64,000 nt of DNA, from NCBI RefSeq assembly GCF_012927045.1, contig NZ_JABBFW010000013.1, positions 87,716-151,715 on the forward strand, read 5' to 3'. Below the pieces are notes generated by a model that did not search any database, was not told the DNA's origin, and was given only the letters and a program-made list of their open reading frames with translations. The DNA is from Azohydromonas caseinilytica. Its GTDB lineage: Bacteria; Pseudomonadota; Gammaproteobacteria; Burkholderiales; Burkholderiaceae_C. Shown piece after piece: positions 40,940-50,350 of the stretch (position 1 is the first letter of the stretch; each line of letters opens with the position of its first letter). The position numbers and the translations under genes were made by a program.

Positions 40940-41641
40940 ATGAAGCGAATCTGGTTGCCGTTGTTGACGATGGCGCTGGCGGGATGCGCCGCCACCGGCA
41001 AGGCCCCGCCGGCCGCGCCCGGCGGCGCCCCGCCCGAGGCCGCCTCCCCGACCGACGCCTCGGCGGCTCCGCCAAGCGCCACCACCACCGCGCCCGGCAC
41101 GGACGCCGCGCCCAAGGTGGTCCAGGGCCTGGGCGCGGCCGTCACGTCGCCGCTGAGCGACTTCAACCTCATCCGCGCGCGGATCCCGCCGATCCTGCTG
41201 GCCGCGCGCGAGGCGCCCTACCGCCTGCCGCCCGAGCGCGGGTGCGCAGCCCTGGCGGCCGAAATCGATGCCCATGACCAGGCGCTCGGCCCGGACCTGG
41301 ATGCCCCGGACAGCGCCGACAGGCCCTCGCTGCTGGAGCGCGGCGCCGACATGGCCGGCAGCGCCGCGCTCAACGCGGTGCAGGGCGCCGTGTCGGGCGC
41401 GATCCCCTTCCGCGGCTGGGTGCGCAAGCTCACCGGCGCCGAGCGGCGCGACCGCCGCGTGGCCGCCGCCGTGAACGCCGGCAGCCTGCGGCGTGCCTTC
41501 CTCAAGGGCCTGGCCCGGGCCCAGGGCTGCGCACCGGCCCCAGCCGCGCCCCTGGGGCCGGCACCGGAGTCGGCCGCCGCGCCCGCCACCGACCCGGCCG
41601 AGCCCGCCGTGGTGTCGCTCCAGGAATTCACTCCCGAGTGA
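40940..41641 (+). CDS. Putative lipoprotein of unknown function
   Basis: 233 residues. The lipobox LAGC ends at Cys16 after a short signal peptide (MKRIWLPLLTMALAGC), so it is a predicted outer- or inner-membrane lipoprotein and an Lgt substrate. An Ala/Pro-rich linker follows. The core contains LSDFNLIRARIPPILLAARE and the Cys-containing stretch RLPPERGCAALAAEIDAHDQ, then IPFRGWVRKLTGAERRDRRV and GCAPAPAAP. No known domain is recognised. It starts 85 bases after the kinase stop. Confidence 0.7.
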   Translation: MKRIWLPLLTMALAGCAATGKAPPAAPGGAPPEAASPTDASAAPPSATTTAPGTDAAPKVVQGLGAAVTSPLSDFNLIRARIPPILLAAREAPYRLPPERGCAALAAEIDAHDQALGPDLDAPDSADRPSLLERGADMAGSAALNAVQGAVSGAIPFRGWVRKLTGAERRDRRVAAAVNAGSLRRAFLKGLARAQGCAPAPAAPLGPAPESAAAPATDPAEPAVVSLQEFTPE

Positions 41642-41790
41642 GAAACCCGGGAGTCTCCCGGGCCGATATTCAAAGTTTTCAAACTCCCGGCGGGCAGGCA
41701 CGGCCCGCCTCGGGGGTGGGCAGATTTCCGCGCAGGGTTAGGCTTTTCCGGCACCTTGCAATTACCCAATCAGCATTTTTAGGAGGTTTC

Positions 41791-42900
41791 ATGCGCGGAA
41801 TGATTTTTGCCCTTTCCCTTTTCACGGCGGCCTTGATGCCGGTGGCGCGGGCCGTGGAAGCCCCGGCGGCCGGGGCGGTTTCCGACGCGGCGTCCCCGGA
41901 GCAGAACACCGCGCCGCGCGGCTACCGGACGCTGCGCCTGGGCACGGTGCAGGGCGGCAGCAGCGCGGCCTACGCGCTCAGCCCCAACGGCAAGGCCGCG
42001 GGCTACGTGGGCTTCGACATCGAGGGGCGCTTCCGCCCGGCGCTGTTCGCGGCGGGCCGGGAGCCCCGCGTCATCCACACCGACGGCCCCGGCTCGGCCA
42101 GCGGTGTCAACGGCCTGGGCGAGGTGGTCGGCTGGTTCCAGCAGGGCGACCGCACCGAGGCTTTCCGCTGGAAGTTCAACACCATCACCACGTTGCCCTC
42201 ACTCGGCGGCGGCAGTTCCTACGCCACCGCCATCAATGCCCGCTCCGAGATCGTCGGCTGGTCGCAGGCGCTCTCCTCCGGCGAGCGCCATGCCGTGTAC
42301 TGGTACGGGAGCACGCTCATCGACCTGGGCACCTGGGGCGGCCTCGCGGCCGAGGCCACCGCCATCAACCGCCGCGGCGACATCGTGGGCTACCGCGAGG
42401 TCGAGATCGACGGCCGCCGCGTCAAGCAGGGCGTGCGCCAGCTCAAGGGCCGCAAACCCCAGCTGCTGCGCATTCCCGAGGGGTATATCGGCCTGGTGCC
42501 CAAGGCCATCAATGACAACGGCGACATCGCGGGCCATATGTATGGCAGTTTCGGCGAGGTGCTGGGCTCGGAAGGCTTTTTGCTGGTCGGCAACAATTAC
42601 TCGAAAATGAACGAGCAGTCCGGATATACCACCTACGGGCTGGGTCTGAACAATTACCGGGAAGTCTCGGGATACCGGGACAATTTCACCTCCGATCCGC
42701 GCGACCGCGGCCGCGTGTGGCGCCACCGGGGCCAGACCATCGTCGGCCTGGATGGCCTGCCCTCGGCCCGCAACACCGGCTGGTGGGCGCTGGGCGCGGC
42801 CTACGCCATCAACGACAACGGCGTGGTCGTCGGCGTGGGCCAGTGGGGAGCCGTGGACGCCCGCACGGTCGAGGCCTACATGCTGGTGCCCAGGGAGTAA
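41791..42900 (+). CDS. Exported HAF-repeat family protein (copy 3)
   Basis: 369 residues. AGGAGG precedes the ATG at 41791. The signal peptide is MIFALSLFTAALMPVARAVEA. HAF repeats include ASGVNGLGEVVGWF, ATAINARSEIVGWS, ATAINRRGDIVGYR and AYAINDNGVVVGVG. It is clearly paralogous to the protein at 14585: both have the same repeat order, VKQGVR, INDNGDIAG/INDNGDLAG and a MLVP C-terminus. No membrane or PEP-CTERM anchor is present. Exported, function unknown. It is convergent with the LysR gene (8-base gap). Confidence 0.8.
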   Translation: MRGMIFALSLFTAALMPVARAVEAPAAGAVSDAASPEQNTAPRGYRTLRLGTVQGGSSAAYALSPNGKAAGYVGFDIEGRFRPALFAAGREPRVIHTDGPGSASGVNGLGEVVGWFQQGDRTEAFRWKFNTITTLPSLGGGSSYATAINARSEIVGWSQALSSGERHAVYWYGSTLIDLGTWGGLAAEATAINRRGDIVGYREVEIDGRRVKQGVRQLKGRKPQLLRIPEGYIGLVPKAINDNGDIAGHMYGSFGEVLGSEGFLLVGNNYSKMNEQSGYTTYGLGLNNYREVSGYRDNFTSDPRDRGRVWRHRGQTIVGLDGLPSARNTGWWALGAAYAINDNGVVVGVGQWGAVDARTVEAYMLVPRE

Positions 42901-42908
42901 CGGGCGAT

Positions 42909-43835
42909 TCACGGCGCGGCGGCGTCAGCCGCTGCGTCCTCCATTGCCGGCCGCTGCGCCACCAGCGCCTCGAACAGCGCCTGCGCCGCCACCGACAGGC
43001 TGCGGTCGCGGCGGCGGATGGTGAAGATCTCGCGCCGCAGCCCGGGCGCGCGCACCGGCCGGGTCACGAGATCCGGATGCTCGAAGTGGAACAGCGTCAG
43101 CGTCGGCACCACGGTGATGCCCAGCCCGGCGCGCACCATGCCGGCCACGGTGCTGAGCTGCTCCAGCTCCATCACGCCCTTGAGCGCCAGCGGCCACAGC
43201 GCCGACTCGATGTGCTGCCGCACGCTGCTCGTGCGCGCCAGGTGGATGAAGGGCTCTCCGGCCAGGTGCTGCAGCGCCACGCCGTCTCGGCCCGCCAGCG
43301 GGTGCGATCTCGGGCACACGAGGTGGAAAGCGTCGCTGCAAAAGGGCTCCACCAGCAGCTCCGGCGCGCCGGCGCGCAGCGCCGCCAGGGCGAAGTCGGC
43401 CCGGCCGGCGCGCACGCGCTCCACGCAGTCCTCCGACAGCGCGTCCGCCACGTCCAGCTCGATGTCCGGATAGCGCTGCCGGAACGCCGCCAGCCGCGGC
43501 GGCAGCCAGCCCGCGGCCAATGCCGGCAAGGCCGCCAGGGCGACGCGCCCGCGGCGCCGCGCCACATGCTCGCCCAGGTCGGCCACGCTCAATGACAGGT
43601 CGCGCAGCAGGCGCTGCGCGCTCTCCAGGAACAGCGCGCCCTCCACCGTCGGCTCCACATGGCGCGTGCTGCGGTCGAACAGCCGCGCGCCCAACGCCTC
43701 CTCCAACGCCCGGATCAGCGCGCTGAAGGCCGGCTGCGACAGGTGCAGCCGCGCCGCGGCGCGCGTGAAGTTGCGCGTCTCGGCCAACGCCACGAAGGCA
43801 CGCAGCTGGCGCGTGGACAAGTCGGCTTCACTCAT
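42909..43835 (-). CDS. LysR-family transcriptional regulator
   Basis: 308 residues. An N-terminal HTH (STRQLRAFVALAETRNFTRA, LHLSQPAFSALIRALEEALG) is followed by a periplasmic-binding-protein-like effector domain (about 90-300). It is divergent from the AtuA operon with a 104-base shared region containing the inverted repeat GATAAG/CTTATC, the standard LTTR layout. It probably activates AtuA, its partner, the Bug receptor and the hydrolase in response to a substrate-derived inducer. Confidence 0.93.
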   Translation of the reverse strand: MSEADLSTRQLRAFVALAETRNFTRAAARLHLSQPAFSALIRALEEALGARLFDRSTRHVEPTVEGALFLESAQRLLRDLSLSVADLGEHVARRRGRVALAALPALAAGWLPPRLAAFRQRYPDIELDVADALSEDCVERVRAGRADFALAALRAGAPELLVEPFCSDAFHLVCPRSHPLAGRDGVALQHLAGEPFIHLARTSSVRQHIESALWPLALKGVMELEQLSTVAGMVRAGLGITVVPTLTLFHFEHPDLVTRPVRAPGLRREIFTIRRRDRSLSVAAQALFEALVAQRPAMEDAAADAAAP

Positions 43836-43837
43836 TT

Positions 43838-43879
43838 GATAAGCGGATGAATTGATCCAAACAAACGAATTCTCTTATC
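43838..43879. promoter_or_regulatory. Candidate LysR operator in divergent promoter
   Basis: GATAAG (43838-43843) and CTTATC (43874-43879) form an inverted repeat with a 30-base centre, in the 104-base region between the LysR gene and atuA-like gene. LysR proteins bind such sites as tetramers. Prediction only. Confidence 0.4.
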
Positions 43880-43939
43880 GAAACCCGCTGCCTACAGTGG
43901 CCGCATCGCCTCACCAACGGCCTTGCTGCCCAGGAGCGC

Positions 43940-45286
43940 ATGAAAGACACCTTGCTCATCGGCTGCGCCGCCGGCTTCTCCGGCGACCGCACCGACGCCG
44001 CCCGCCCGGTGGTGGACACGCTGATCCGGCGGCAACAGCCCGCGGTGCTGATCTTCGAAACCCTGGCCGAGCGCACCCTGGCGCTGGCGCAGCTGGCGCG
44101 CCGCGCCGATCCGGAAGCCGGCTACGAGCCGCTGCTGCCGGACATGCTGGCCCCGGTGCTGGCCGACTGCCTGGCGCACGGCATCCGCATCGTCGGCAAC
44201 TTCGGCGCGGCCAATCCGCACGCCGCCGCGCGCAGGGTGCTGGCGCTGGCGCGCGAGGTGGGCGCGCGTGTGCCGCGCGTGGCCGTGGTCACCGGCGACG
44301 ATCTTTCCGACGCCGCGCACCGCGGCCTGCTGCACGAGGCGCTGGGCGGCGCGGCCGACGGCCTGGACATCACCAGCGCCAACGCGTACCTCGGTGCCGA
44401 GGCCATCGCCGAGGCGCTGCGCGCGGGGGCCGACATCGTCATCACCGGCCGCGTGTCGGACCCCTCGCTGACCGTGGGCCCGGCGCTGGCGCACTTCGGC
44501 TGGGCGCCCGATGACTGGGACCGGCTGGCGCGCGCCACCATGGCCGGGCACCTGCTGGAGTGTGGCGCGCAGGTCTGCGGCGGCTACTACGCCGACCCGG
44601 GGCTCAAGGACGTCCCGGAGCTGGCCAGCGTCGGCTACCCCATCGCCGAGATCGACGCCGACGGCGGCTGCGTCATCGGCAAGGCCGAGGGCACGGGCGG
44701 CTGCGTGGACGAGCACACCGTCAAGGAGCAGCTGCTGTACGAGCTGCACGACCCGGCGGCCTACCTCACGCCCGACGTGGTGGCCGACATTCGCGAGGCC
44801 TGGGTCGAGACGGTGGGCCCAGATCGCGTGCGCCTGCACGGCGTGCGCGGCCACGCGCGGCCGGCGCGCCTGAAAGTCAACGTGTTCCACGCCCAGGGCT
44901 GGCTGGCCGAGGGCGAGATTTCCTACGCCGGGCGCGGCGCCGAGGCACGGGCGCGGCTGGCGGGTGACGTGCTGCGCCGGCGCCTGGCCGGTTGCGGGCC
45001 GCTGCGCGTGGACCTCATCGGCGTGGCCAGCGTGTTCGGCGACGACGCCGGGCAATGGCTGAGCCGCCAGCCCGTGGGGGATGCGCGCGACGTGCGCTTG
45101 CGCATCGCCATGAACCACGCCGACCGGCGCCAGGCCGAGCGGCTGACGCGCGAGGTGACCGCCCTCTACACCTGCGGCCCGGCCGGCGGCGGCGGCGTGC
45201 GCACGGGGCTGCGCCAGCGGCTGGGCACCGTGTCCTGCCTGGTGCCGCGCGAGCGGGTGAGCGTGCAACTGGAGTTCGTCGAATGA
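43940..45286 (+). CDS. AtuA-family (DUF1446) catabolic protein
   Basis: 448 residues starting MKDTLLIGCAAGFSGDRTDA, with ILVGNFGAANPHAAARRVLA-type and VTGDDLSDAAHRG motifs, GADIVITGRVSDPSLTVGPA, and GCVIGKAEGTGGCVDEHTV. This is the AtuA family, named from acyclic terpene (citronellol/geraniol) utilisation in Pseudomonas, although many members act in other hydroxy-acid pathways. The biochemical role is not settled. It is the first gene of a plus-strand operon, overlapping the next gene by 4 bases (ATGA). Confidence 0.92.
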   Translation: MKDTLLIGCAAGFSGDRTDAARPVVDTLIRRQQPAVLIFETLAERTLALAQLARRADPEAGYEPLLPDMLAPVLADCLAHGIRIVGNFGAANPHAAARRVLALAREVGARVPRVAVVTGDDLSDAAHRGLLHEALGGAADGLDITSANAYLGAEAIAEALRAGADIVITGRVSDPSLTVGPALAHFGWAPDDWDRLARATMAGHLLECGAQVCGGYYADPGLKDVPELASVGYPIAEIDADGGCVIGKAEGTGGCVDEHTVKEQLLYELHDPAAYLTPDVVADIREAWVETVGPDRVRLHGVRGHARPARLKVNVFHAQGWLAEGEISYAGRGAEARARLAGDVLRRRLAGCGPLRVDLIGVASVFGDDAGQWLSRQPVGDARDVRLRIAMNHADRRQAERLTREVTALYTCGPAGGGGVRTGLRQRLGTVSCLVPRERVSVQLEFVE

Positions 45287-45651
45287 GCAGCACCAACGAA
45301 ACCTTGCGCGTGCCCCTGCAGCGCCTGGCCCACGGCCGCACCGGCGACAAGGGCAACGTCTCCAACATCAGCGTCATCGCCTGGCACCCGGACCTGTACG
45401 AACTGCTGGTGGCGCAGGTGACGGAAGAGGCGGTGGCGCGCCAGTTCGCGTACCGCCGCCCGCAACGCGTCACGCGCCACCTGCTGCCGAAGCTGCAGGC
45501 CATGAACTTCGTGCTGGAGGGCGTGCTCGACGGCGGCGTCAACGACGCGCTGAACCTCGACAGCCACGGCAAGGCGCTGGCCTTCCTGCTGCTGGAGCTT
45601 GAGATCGACGTGCCGGCCGCGCTGGTGCCGTTGCTGCGGCAACCGGGCTGA
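45283..45651 (+). CDS. AtuA-associated small protein (AtuA C-terminal-like domain)
   Basis: 122 residues with RLAHGRTGDKGNVSNISVIA, the hallmark of the small domain that is fused to AtuA in some organisms and separate in others, as here. LEGVLDGGVNDALNLDSHGK is also conserved. It overlaps AtuA by four bases and is 32 bases upstream of the Bug receptor. It probably forms a complex with AtuA. Function is unresolved in the literature as far as I know. Confidence 0.9.
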   Translation: MSSTNETLRVPLQRLAHGRTGDKGNVSNISVIAWHPDLYELLVAQVTEEAVARQFAYRRPQRVTRHLLPKLQAMNFVLEGVLDGGVNDALNLDSHGKALAFLLLELEIDVPAALVPLLRQPG

Positions 45652-45683
45652 ACCCCACCATTCCAACGATCAGGAGACAGACC

Positions 45684-46667
45684 ATGACCACCCCCACCCG
45701 CCGCCACGCCCTGGCGGCCATCGCCGCCGCCGCGTTCGCCCTGCTGGGCGCCCCCGCCGCGCAGGCGCAGGTGAAATACCCCGAGAAGCCGGTGACTTTC
45801 ATCGTGCCCTTTGCCGCCGGCAGCGCCACGGACCAGCTTGCGCGCGCCCTGGGCCAGTCGATCACCGAGCAGACCAAGCAGGCCGTGGTGGTGGAGAACA
45901 AGGCCGGCGCCAGCGGGATGATGGCGGCGCAGTCCGCGGCGCGGGCGCCGGCCGACGGCTACACCGTGCTGATCACCACCAACACCACGCACGCGGCCAA
46001 CGAGCACCTGTACAAGAAGCTGTCCTACGACCCGGTGAAGGACTTCGCGCCGGTCACGGGCCTGGCCAAGGGCGGGCAGGTGCTGGTGGTGCGCGCGGAC
46101 TCGCCCTACAGGAGCGTGGCCGAGCTGCTGGCCCAGGCGAAAAAGGCGCCGGGCAAGCTCAGCTTCGGCAGCGGCAGCTCCTCCAGCCGCGTCGCGGGCG
46201 AGATGTTCAAGCAGCTCAGCGGCACCGAGATCCTGCACGTGCCCTACAAGAGCAACCCGCAGGCGGTGACGGACCTGCTGGGCGGGCAGATCGACCTGAT
46301 GATCACCGACACCGCCACCGGCGTGCCCCAGGTCAAGGCCGGCAAGCTGCGCGCGCTGGGCTACTCCACCACCAAGCGCAGCCGGCTGCTGCCGGAGGTG
46401 CCCACCATCGCCGAGGCCGGCGTCAAGGGCTACGACATGGGCTACTGGTTCGCCGCCTACGTGCCCGCAGCCACGCCGCAGCCGGTGGTGGCGCGGCTCA
46501 ACGAGCTGCTGGGCCAGGCGGTGAAGAGCGCCGCGGCCAAGACCTTCTTCGAGAGCAGCGGCGCCGAGGCCTGGACCAGCACGCCGCAGGAGCTGGCGAA
46601 GTTCCAGGCCGAGGAAACCCAGAAGTGGGGCCGCGTCATCAAGGCGGCCGGGATCGAGGCCGAGTGA
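45684..46667 (+). CDS. Bug-family tripartite tricarboxylate-type solute receptor
   Basis: 327 residues. The signal peptide (ALAAIAAAAFALLGAPAAQAQ) leads to a periplasmic binding fold: YPEKPVTFIVPFAAGSATDQ, VVVENKAGASGMMAA, PDGYTVLITTNTTHAANEHL-like and LHVPYKSNPQAVTDLLGGQI. Bug receptors bind small carboxylic acids and are amplified in Bordetella and Comamonadaceae. No TctA/TctB membrane genes lie nearby, so the partner transporter is elsewhere or it acts as a sensor. Operon context suggests that its ligand is the AtuA pathway substrate. Confidence 0.93.
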   Translation: MTTPTRRHALAAIAAAAFALLGAPAAQAQVKYPEKPVTFIVPFAAGSATDQLARALGQSITEQTKQAVVVENKAGASGMMAAQSAARAPADGYTVLITTNTTHAANEHLYKKLSYDPVKDFAPVTGLAKGGQVLVVRADSPYRSVAELLAQAKKAPGKLSFGSGSSSSRVAGEMFKQLSGTEILHVPYKSNPQAVTDLLGGQIDLMITDTATGVPQVKAGKLRALGYSTTKRSRLLPEVPTIAEAGVKGYDMGYWFAAYVPAATPQPVVARLNELLGQAVKSAAAKTFFESSGAEAWTSTPQELAKFQAEETQKWGRVIKAAGIEAE

Positions 46668-46795
46668 GGCCGCGCCGCTGAGGGCTGCGGCCCGCGCGCC
46701 GCGACCCGTTCCTTCCCCCAGGCCTCCGCAGAAGAGGCCCTGTTGAGCCACTGCCGGGCACGGCGGTGTGCTCGGTCACGTCCCAAGGAGACTCC

Positions 46796-48928
46796 ATGCA
46801 TTTCCCCAAGACCGCCCTGGCGCTGTGCGCCGGCGCCGCGCTGCTGTCCGCCTGCGGCGGCAGCGACGACCCCGCCACGCCCGGCACGCCCGCGGCGCCT
46901 GCGGCCAGGCCGGCGCTGCGCCTGGCCATCACCGCCACGGAAGATTTCCCCGGCAGCTACGGCAGCGTGGGCGCCTACGAGAAGGTCAGCGGCGTCATCA
47001 GCGGCGAGGTCGATCCCAAGGACCCGAAGAACGCCGTGATCCAGGACCTGGCCCTGGCGCCGGTGAACGCGCGCGGCATGGTCGAGTACGCGACCGAATT
47101 TGTGATGCTCAAGCCCAAGGACACGAGCAAGGCCGGCGGCGTGCTGCGCTACGACGCGCCCAACCGCGGCAACATCCTGACCCTGCCCGATCCGGCGCGG
47201 GTGCCCAGCGACGCGGAGTATTTCGAGCGCGGCTACGTGATGCTCTATGCCGGCTGGCAGGGCGACGTGCCCAAGAGCAGCCCGGCGCGGCTGACCGTCA
47301 ACGTGCCGGTGGCGCGCAACCCGGACGGCAGCTCCATCACCGGCCCCTACCGCGCCGAGCTGGTGCCCACGGCGCCCACGCCGGCCATGACGCTGCCCGG
47401 CGGCGTGTTCAACGGCAGCATGATTCCCTACGAGCCGGCCAGCCTGGACAACACGCAGCCCGGCTACTCGCTCACCCGGCGCCTGAACGAGACCGACCCG
47501 CGCATCCCCATCCCGGCTGGCGACTGGAAGTTCGCCAGCTGCGACGCCGCCACGCCCTTCCCCGGCACGCCCAGCCCCAGCAGCGTGTGCCTCAAGGGCG
47601 GCTTCGATCCGAAGTACCTGTACGAGCTGGTCTACGTCGCCAAGGACCCGAAGGTCATGGGCGTGGGCCTGGCGGCGCTGCGCGACACGGTGAGCTTCTT
47701 CCGCGGCGCGGTGGCGGACGCCGACGGCAAGCCCAACCCGCTGGCCGGGAAAATCAAGCACACGATCGGCCAGGGCACCTCGCAGTCGGGCAATGCCATG
47801 AAGACCTTCCTGCACCTGGGCTTCAACCAGGCGCTGGACGGCTCCAGGGTGTTCGACGGGCTGTACGCGCATGTCGCGGCGCGGCAGACGAACATCAACA
47901 CGCGCTTTGCCGTGCCCGGCGGCGGCGGTGGCCTGCGCACCGACCACAGCGCCTTCGGCCAGACCGCGCCGCGCGGGCTGGACAAGGACTACGTCGATGA
48001 GGTCAGCGGCCGCAAGGGCGGCGTGATGGCGCGCTGCGCCGCCACCGACACCTGCCCCAAGTTCTTCCTGGGCCTCTCGGGCACCGAGTTCTGGCAGCTG
48101 CAGGGCTCGCCGGTGCTCACCGACGCCCACGGCCTGCGCGACCTGACGCAGCCGGAGAACGCGCGCATCTACTACTACAGCAGCACGCAGCACGGCGGCG
48201 CCGGCGGGCTGGCCAGCATCAGCTACACGCCCACGCGCACGGTCTACCCGGCCGGCACGGTGGTGCACTTCAACGACACCTTCCGCGCCCTGTTCGTGGC
48301 GCTGGAGGACTGGGTGGTGCGCGGCGTCGAGCCGCCGGCCAGCCAGGTGCCGAAGGTCGCCGACGGCACCCTGGTGCGGCCCGAGGCCGTGACCTTCCCG
48401 GCGATGAAGGGCCTGAGCTGGACGGCCAACGGCGCGAGCACGCCGATCCCGGACTTCACTTACTTGGCGCGCTACAACGGCTTCCCGCTGCTGGACTTCG
48501 GCCCGGATTACCGGCCGCAGGACGAGTCCGGCATCGCCACGCGGCTGCCGCCGGCCAACCTCAACCGCGACTACGCCATCCTGGTGCCGCAGGTCGATGC
48601 GCTGACGGGCCTGACGCGCGCCGGCATCCGCAGCGTGGAGGCGCGCGCGCCGCTGGGCACCAGCATCGAGTTCAACTACGTGGCCACGCCGGGCGTGGTG
48701 GACCTGGCAAATCTTGCGGGCGCCTTCATCCCCTTCCACAAGACCCGTGCCGAGCGCCTGGCCGCCGGCGACGCACGGCCTTCGCTGGAGGAGCTGTACG
48801 GCACGCAGGCCGGCTACGTCGCCGCGGTGCGCAGCGCCGCGACCGAGCTGGTGTCGCAGCGCCTGCTGCTGCAGCGCGACGCCGACCTGATCGTGCAGCG
48901 CGCGCAGGCGACGCCGGTGCTGCCTTGA
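46796..48928 (+). CDS. Alpha/beta-hydrolase-domain lipoprotein (Abhydrolase_10 type)
   Basis: 710 residues. A lipoprotein signal LLSACGG (Cys20) is followed by a large domain typical of Abhydrolase_10 proteins. The catalytic Ser lies in GTSQSGNAMKTFLHLGF (Ser329 or Ser331) and TEFWQLQGSPVLTD is conserved. It is probably an outer-membrane-associated ester hydrolase. It lies 128 bases after the Bug receptor gene on the same strand and may supply the carboxylate substrate used by the AtuA pathway. AAGGAG precedes the ATG at 46796. Confidence 0.85.
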   Translation: MHFPKTALALCAGAALLSACGGSDDPATPGTPAAPAARPALRLAITATEDFPGSYGSVGAYEKVSGVISGEVDPKDPKNAVIQDLALAPVNARGMVEYATEFVMLKPKDTSKAGGVLRYDAPNRGNILTLPDPARVPSDAEYFERGYVMLYAGWQGDVPKSSPARLTVNVPVARNPDGSSITGPYRAELVPTAPTPAMTLPGGVFNGSMIPYEPASLDNTQPGYSLTRRLNETDPRIPIPAGDWKFASCDAATPFPGTPSPSSVCLKGGFDPKYLYELVYVAKDPKVMGVGLAALRDTVSFFRGAVADADGKPNPLAGKIKHTIGQGTSQSGNAMKTFLHLGFNQALDGSRVFDGLYAHVAARQTNINTRFAVPGGGGGLRTDHSAFGQTAPRGLDKDYVDEVSGRKGGVMARCAATDTCPKFFLGLSGTEFWQLQGSPVLTDAHGLRDLTQPENARIYYYSSTQHGGAGGLASISYTPTRTVYPAGTVVHFNDTFRALFVALEDWVVRGVEPPASQVPKVADGTLVRPEAVTFPAMKGLSWTANGASTPIPDFTYLARYNGFPLLDFGPDYRPQDESGIATRLPPANLNRDYAILVPQVDALTGLTRAGIRSVEARAPLGTSIEFNYVATPGVVDLANLAGAFIPFHKTRAERLAAGDARPSLEELYGTQAGYVAAVRSAATELVSQRLLLQRDADLIVQRAQATPVLP

Positions 48929-49023
48929 ACCGAGGCCGCGCGCCACGCGGCCGATATTCAGGAGTCGTGCGCAGGGCTCGGGTTTCTGAACCCGCAGCCG
49001 GCTGCACCGCGCTGAGTATTCCA

Positions 49024-49055
49024 CCCGGTGCCGTGGCCCTGTTCACGGCACCGGG
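49024..49055. repeat. Strong stem-loop between convergent genes
   Basis: CCCGGTGCCGTG (49024-49035), loop GCCCTGTT, CACGGCACCGGG (49044-49055): a perfect 12-base stem. It sits between the hydrolase lipoprotein and SGNH genes, which converge. No T tract follows, so it may be a bidirectional mRNA-end structure rather than a classic terminator. A smaller hairpin (GGCCGCG/CGCGGCC) is at 48934-48952. Confidence 0.6.
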
Positions 49056-49088
49056 CCGGCATTGGGCTCAAAGCTGAATATCACCCGG

Positions 49089-49991
49089 CTACAGCAATTC
49101 GCTGAGCCGCTGGCTCAACCGGGCCGCGATCTTGCGATAACCGGTGAGGCTGGGATGGATTTCATTGAGCCAGTCGTTGCTCACGCCCACGTCCGCCGGA
49201 TTGGCCATGAGCAGCGTATTGCGGGTGTCCACCACGTGGAAATTGGGAAGCGCCAGCGGGCCACCACGCCGCATATCCAATGCCAGCAAGGCCTCGGCCA
49301 GGCGATCCATCAATAGATTGACGATGGTTTGCTGCAGCGGCAAACCCAGCCCGGAATGGGCAAATACCGGAAAAAGCCAGGGCCCCGTCAACGGAATGGT
49401 GCCGATGAAGCGCGCGGGCTCGTTGCGGGGTGTCGGATAGTCATAAGTGTGGGTGACGACAGGGCAGCCCCGGCTGAGGCTGCCCGGCGCGTCGCGCAAG
49501 GCCACGATGGCTTGGAAAGCCTGCTGGATATCGCCCAGCAATTGCCGCAGGCCCTGGTCGTCGATGTAGCTCTGCGGCAGCGCGGGGTTCTGGCCCGGCA
49601 GCGGCGGTCGGATCAGGTTGCGCGCGGAATCGATGAGGTCATTACCCCCGCCGCTCAGCACCAGCGCGTCCCATCGCCAGGCAAAGCCCGGGCGGGCCAG
49701 CAACCGTTGCAGATCCCCATTGGTCGCCAGCGCGCCGACATGCTTGATGGTGTCGCCTGGGTAAGCCAGATTGCATATTTGTGCCCAGCGCGCAAAACGC
49801 AACTCGAACAGCAGATTCGATGATGGCAGGGCCGCGATGGTGAACCAGGAATCGCCCTCGGCCAGGATATGCCACTGGTAATTCGGGTCCTGCGGCCACC
49901 ACGGGCCGGGCGTATTGGGCGGAAATGGCGCCGCCCTGTCGAATACACCCACGTCGGGAGGCAAAGAAGGAACAGGCGATGTACCAGGCAT
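49089..49991 (-). CDS. SGNH-like hydrolase
   Basis: 300 residues. SGNH hydrolase motifs are present: GDSW with Ser48 (AEGDSWF), Gly in NLAYPGDT, GGGND with Asn117 (LVLSGGGNDLI) and the catalytic His279 in NEIHPSLTGY. The usual Asp before the His is Glu in NEIH. No signal peptide is visible, so it is probably cytosolic. It may be an esterase or acyl hydrolase on lipids or carbohydrates; the substrate is unknown. The ATG at 49991 was chosen for the AAAGGA upstream. Confidence 0.85.
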   Translation of the reverse strand: MPGTSPVPSLPPDVGVFDRAAPFPPNTPGPWWPQDPNYQWHILAEGDSWFTIAALPSSNLLFELRFARWAQICNLAYPGDTIKHVGALATNGDLQRLLARPGFAWRWDALVLSGGGNDLIDSARNLIRPPLPGQNPALPQSYIDDQGLRQLLGDIQQAFQAIVALRDAPGSLSRGCPVVTHTYDYPTPRNEPARFIGTIPLTGPWLFPVFAHSGLGLPLQQTIVNLLMDRLAEALLALDMRRGGPLALPNFHVVDTRNTLLMANPADVGVSNDWLNEIHPSLTGYRKIAARLSQRLSELL

Positions 49992-50350
49992 GACGATGTC
50001 CTTTCCATGGCTGTACCGGACGAATCTCACAATATTCGGCCGTTTTGCATCCCTTTCTCGCCACTCCTGCCACGCGCGCGAATGAGGTGCCAATCACAAG
50101 GCCCTGAATATGGGCGACCCGGCGCTCTGCCGAAGCAGGATCAGCGGCGTCATATTCTGATCCGGGGCCAGGGCGGGCGGCATTCAACTTTGGTCATCTT
50201 GGCGGCCACCGCAAGACCGGTTTTCAGGACATGGCGGGAAGCACGCGGCCCACGGCGTTGCCATGGCAGCACTGAGCCCGGGGTGCAATGACCTTGGCAC
50301 TCGCCATGCCATCCACTTGGATGGCTAAGGGATGACTGTAGGATGGTCAC
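49992..50350. other. Gene-free divergent region
   Basis: 359 bases between the SGNH and ribbon-helix-helix genes. It is slightly AT-richer than the average. No repeat, RNA or protein-like frame is recognised; it presumably holds divergent promoters. Confidence 0.45.
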
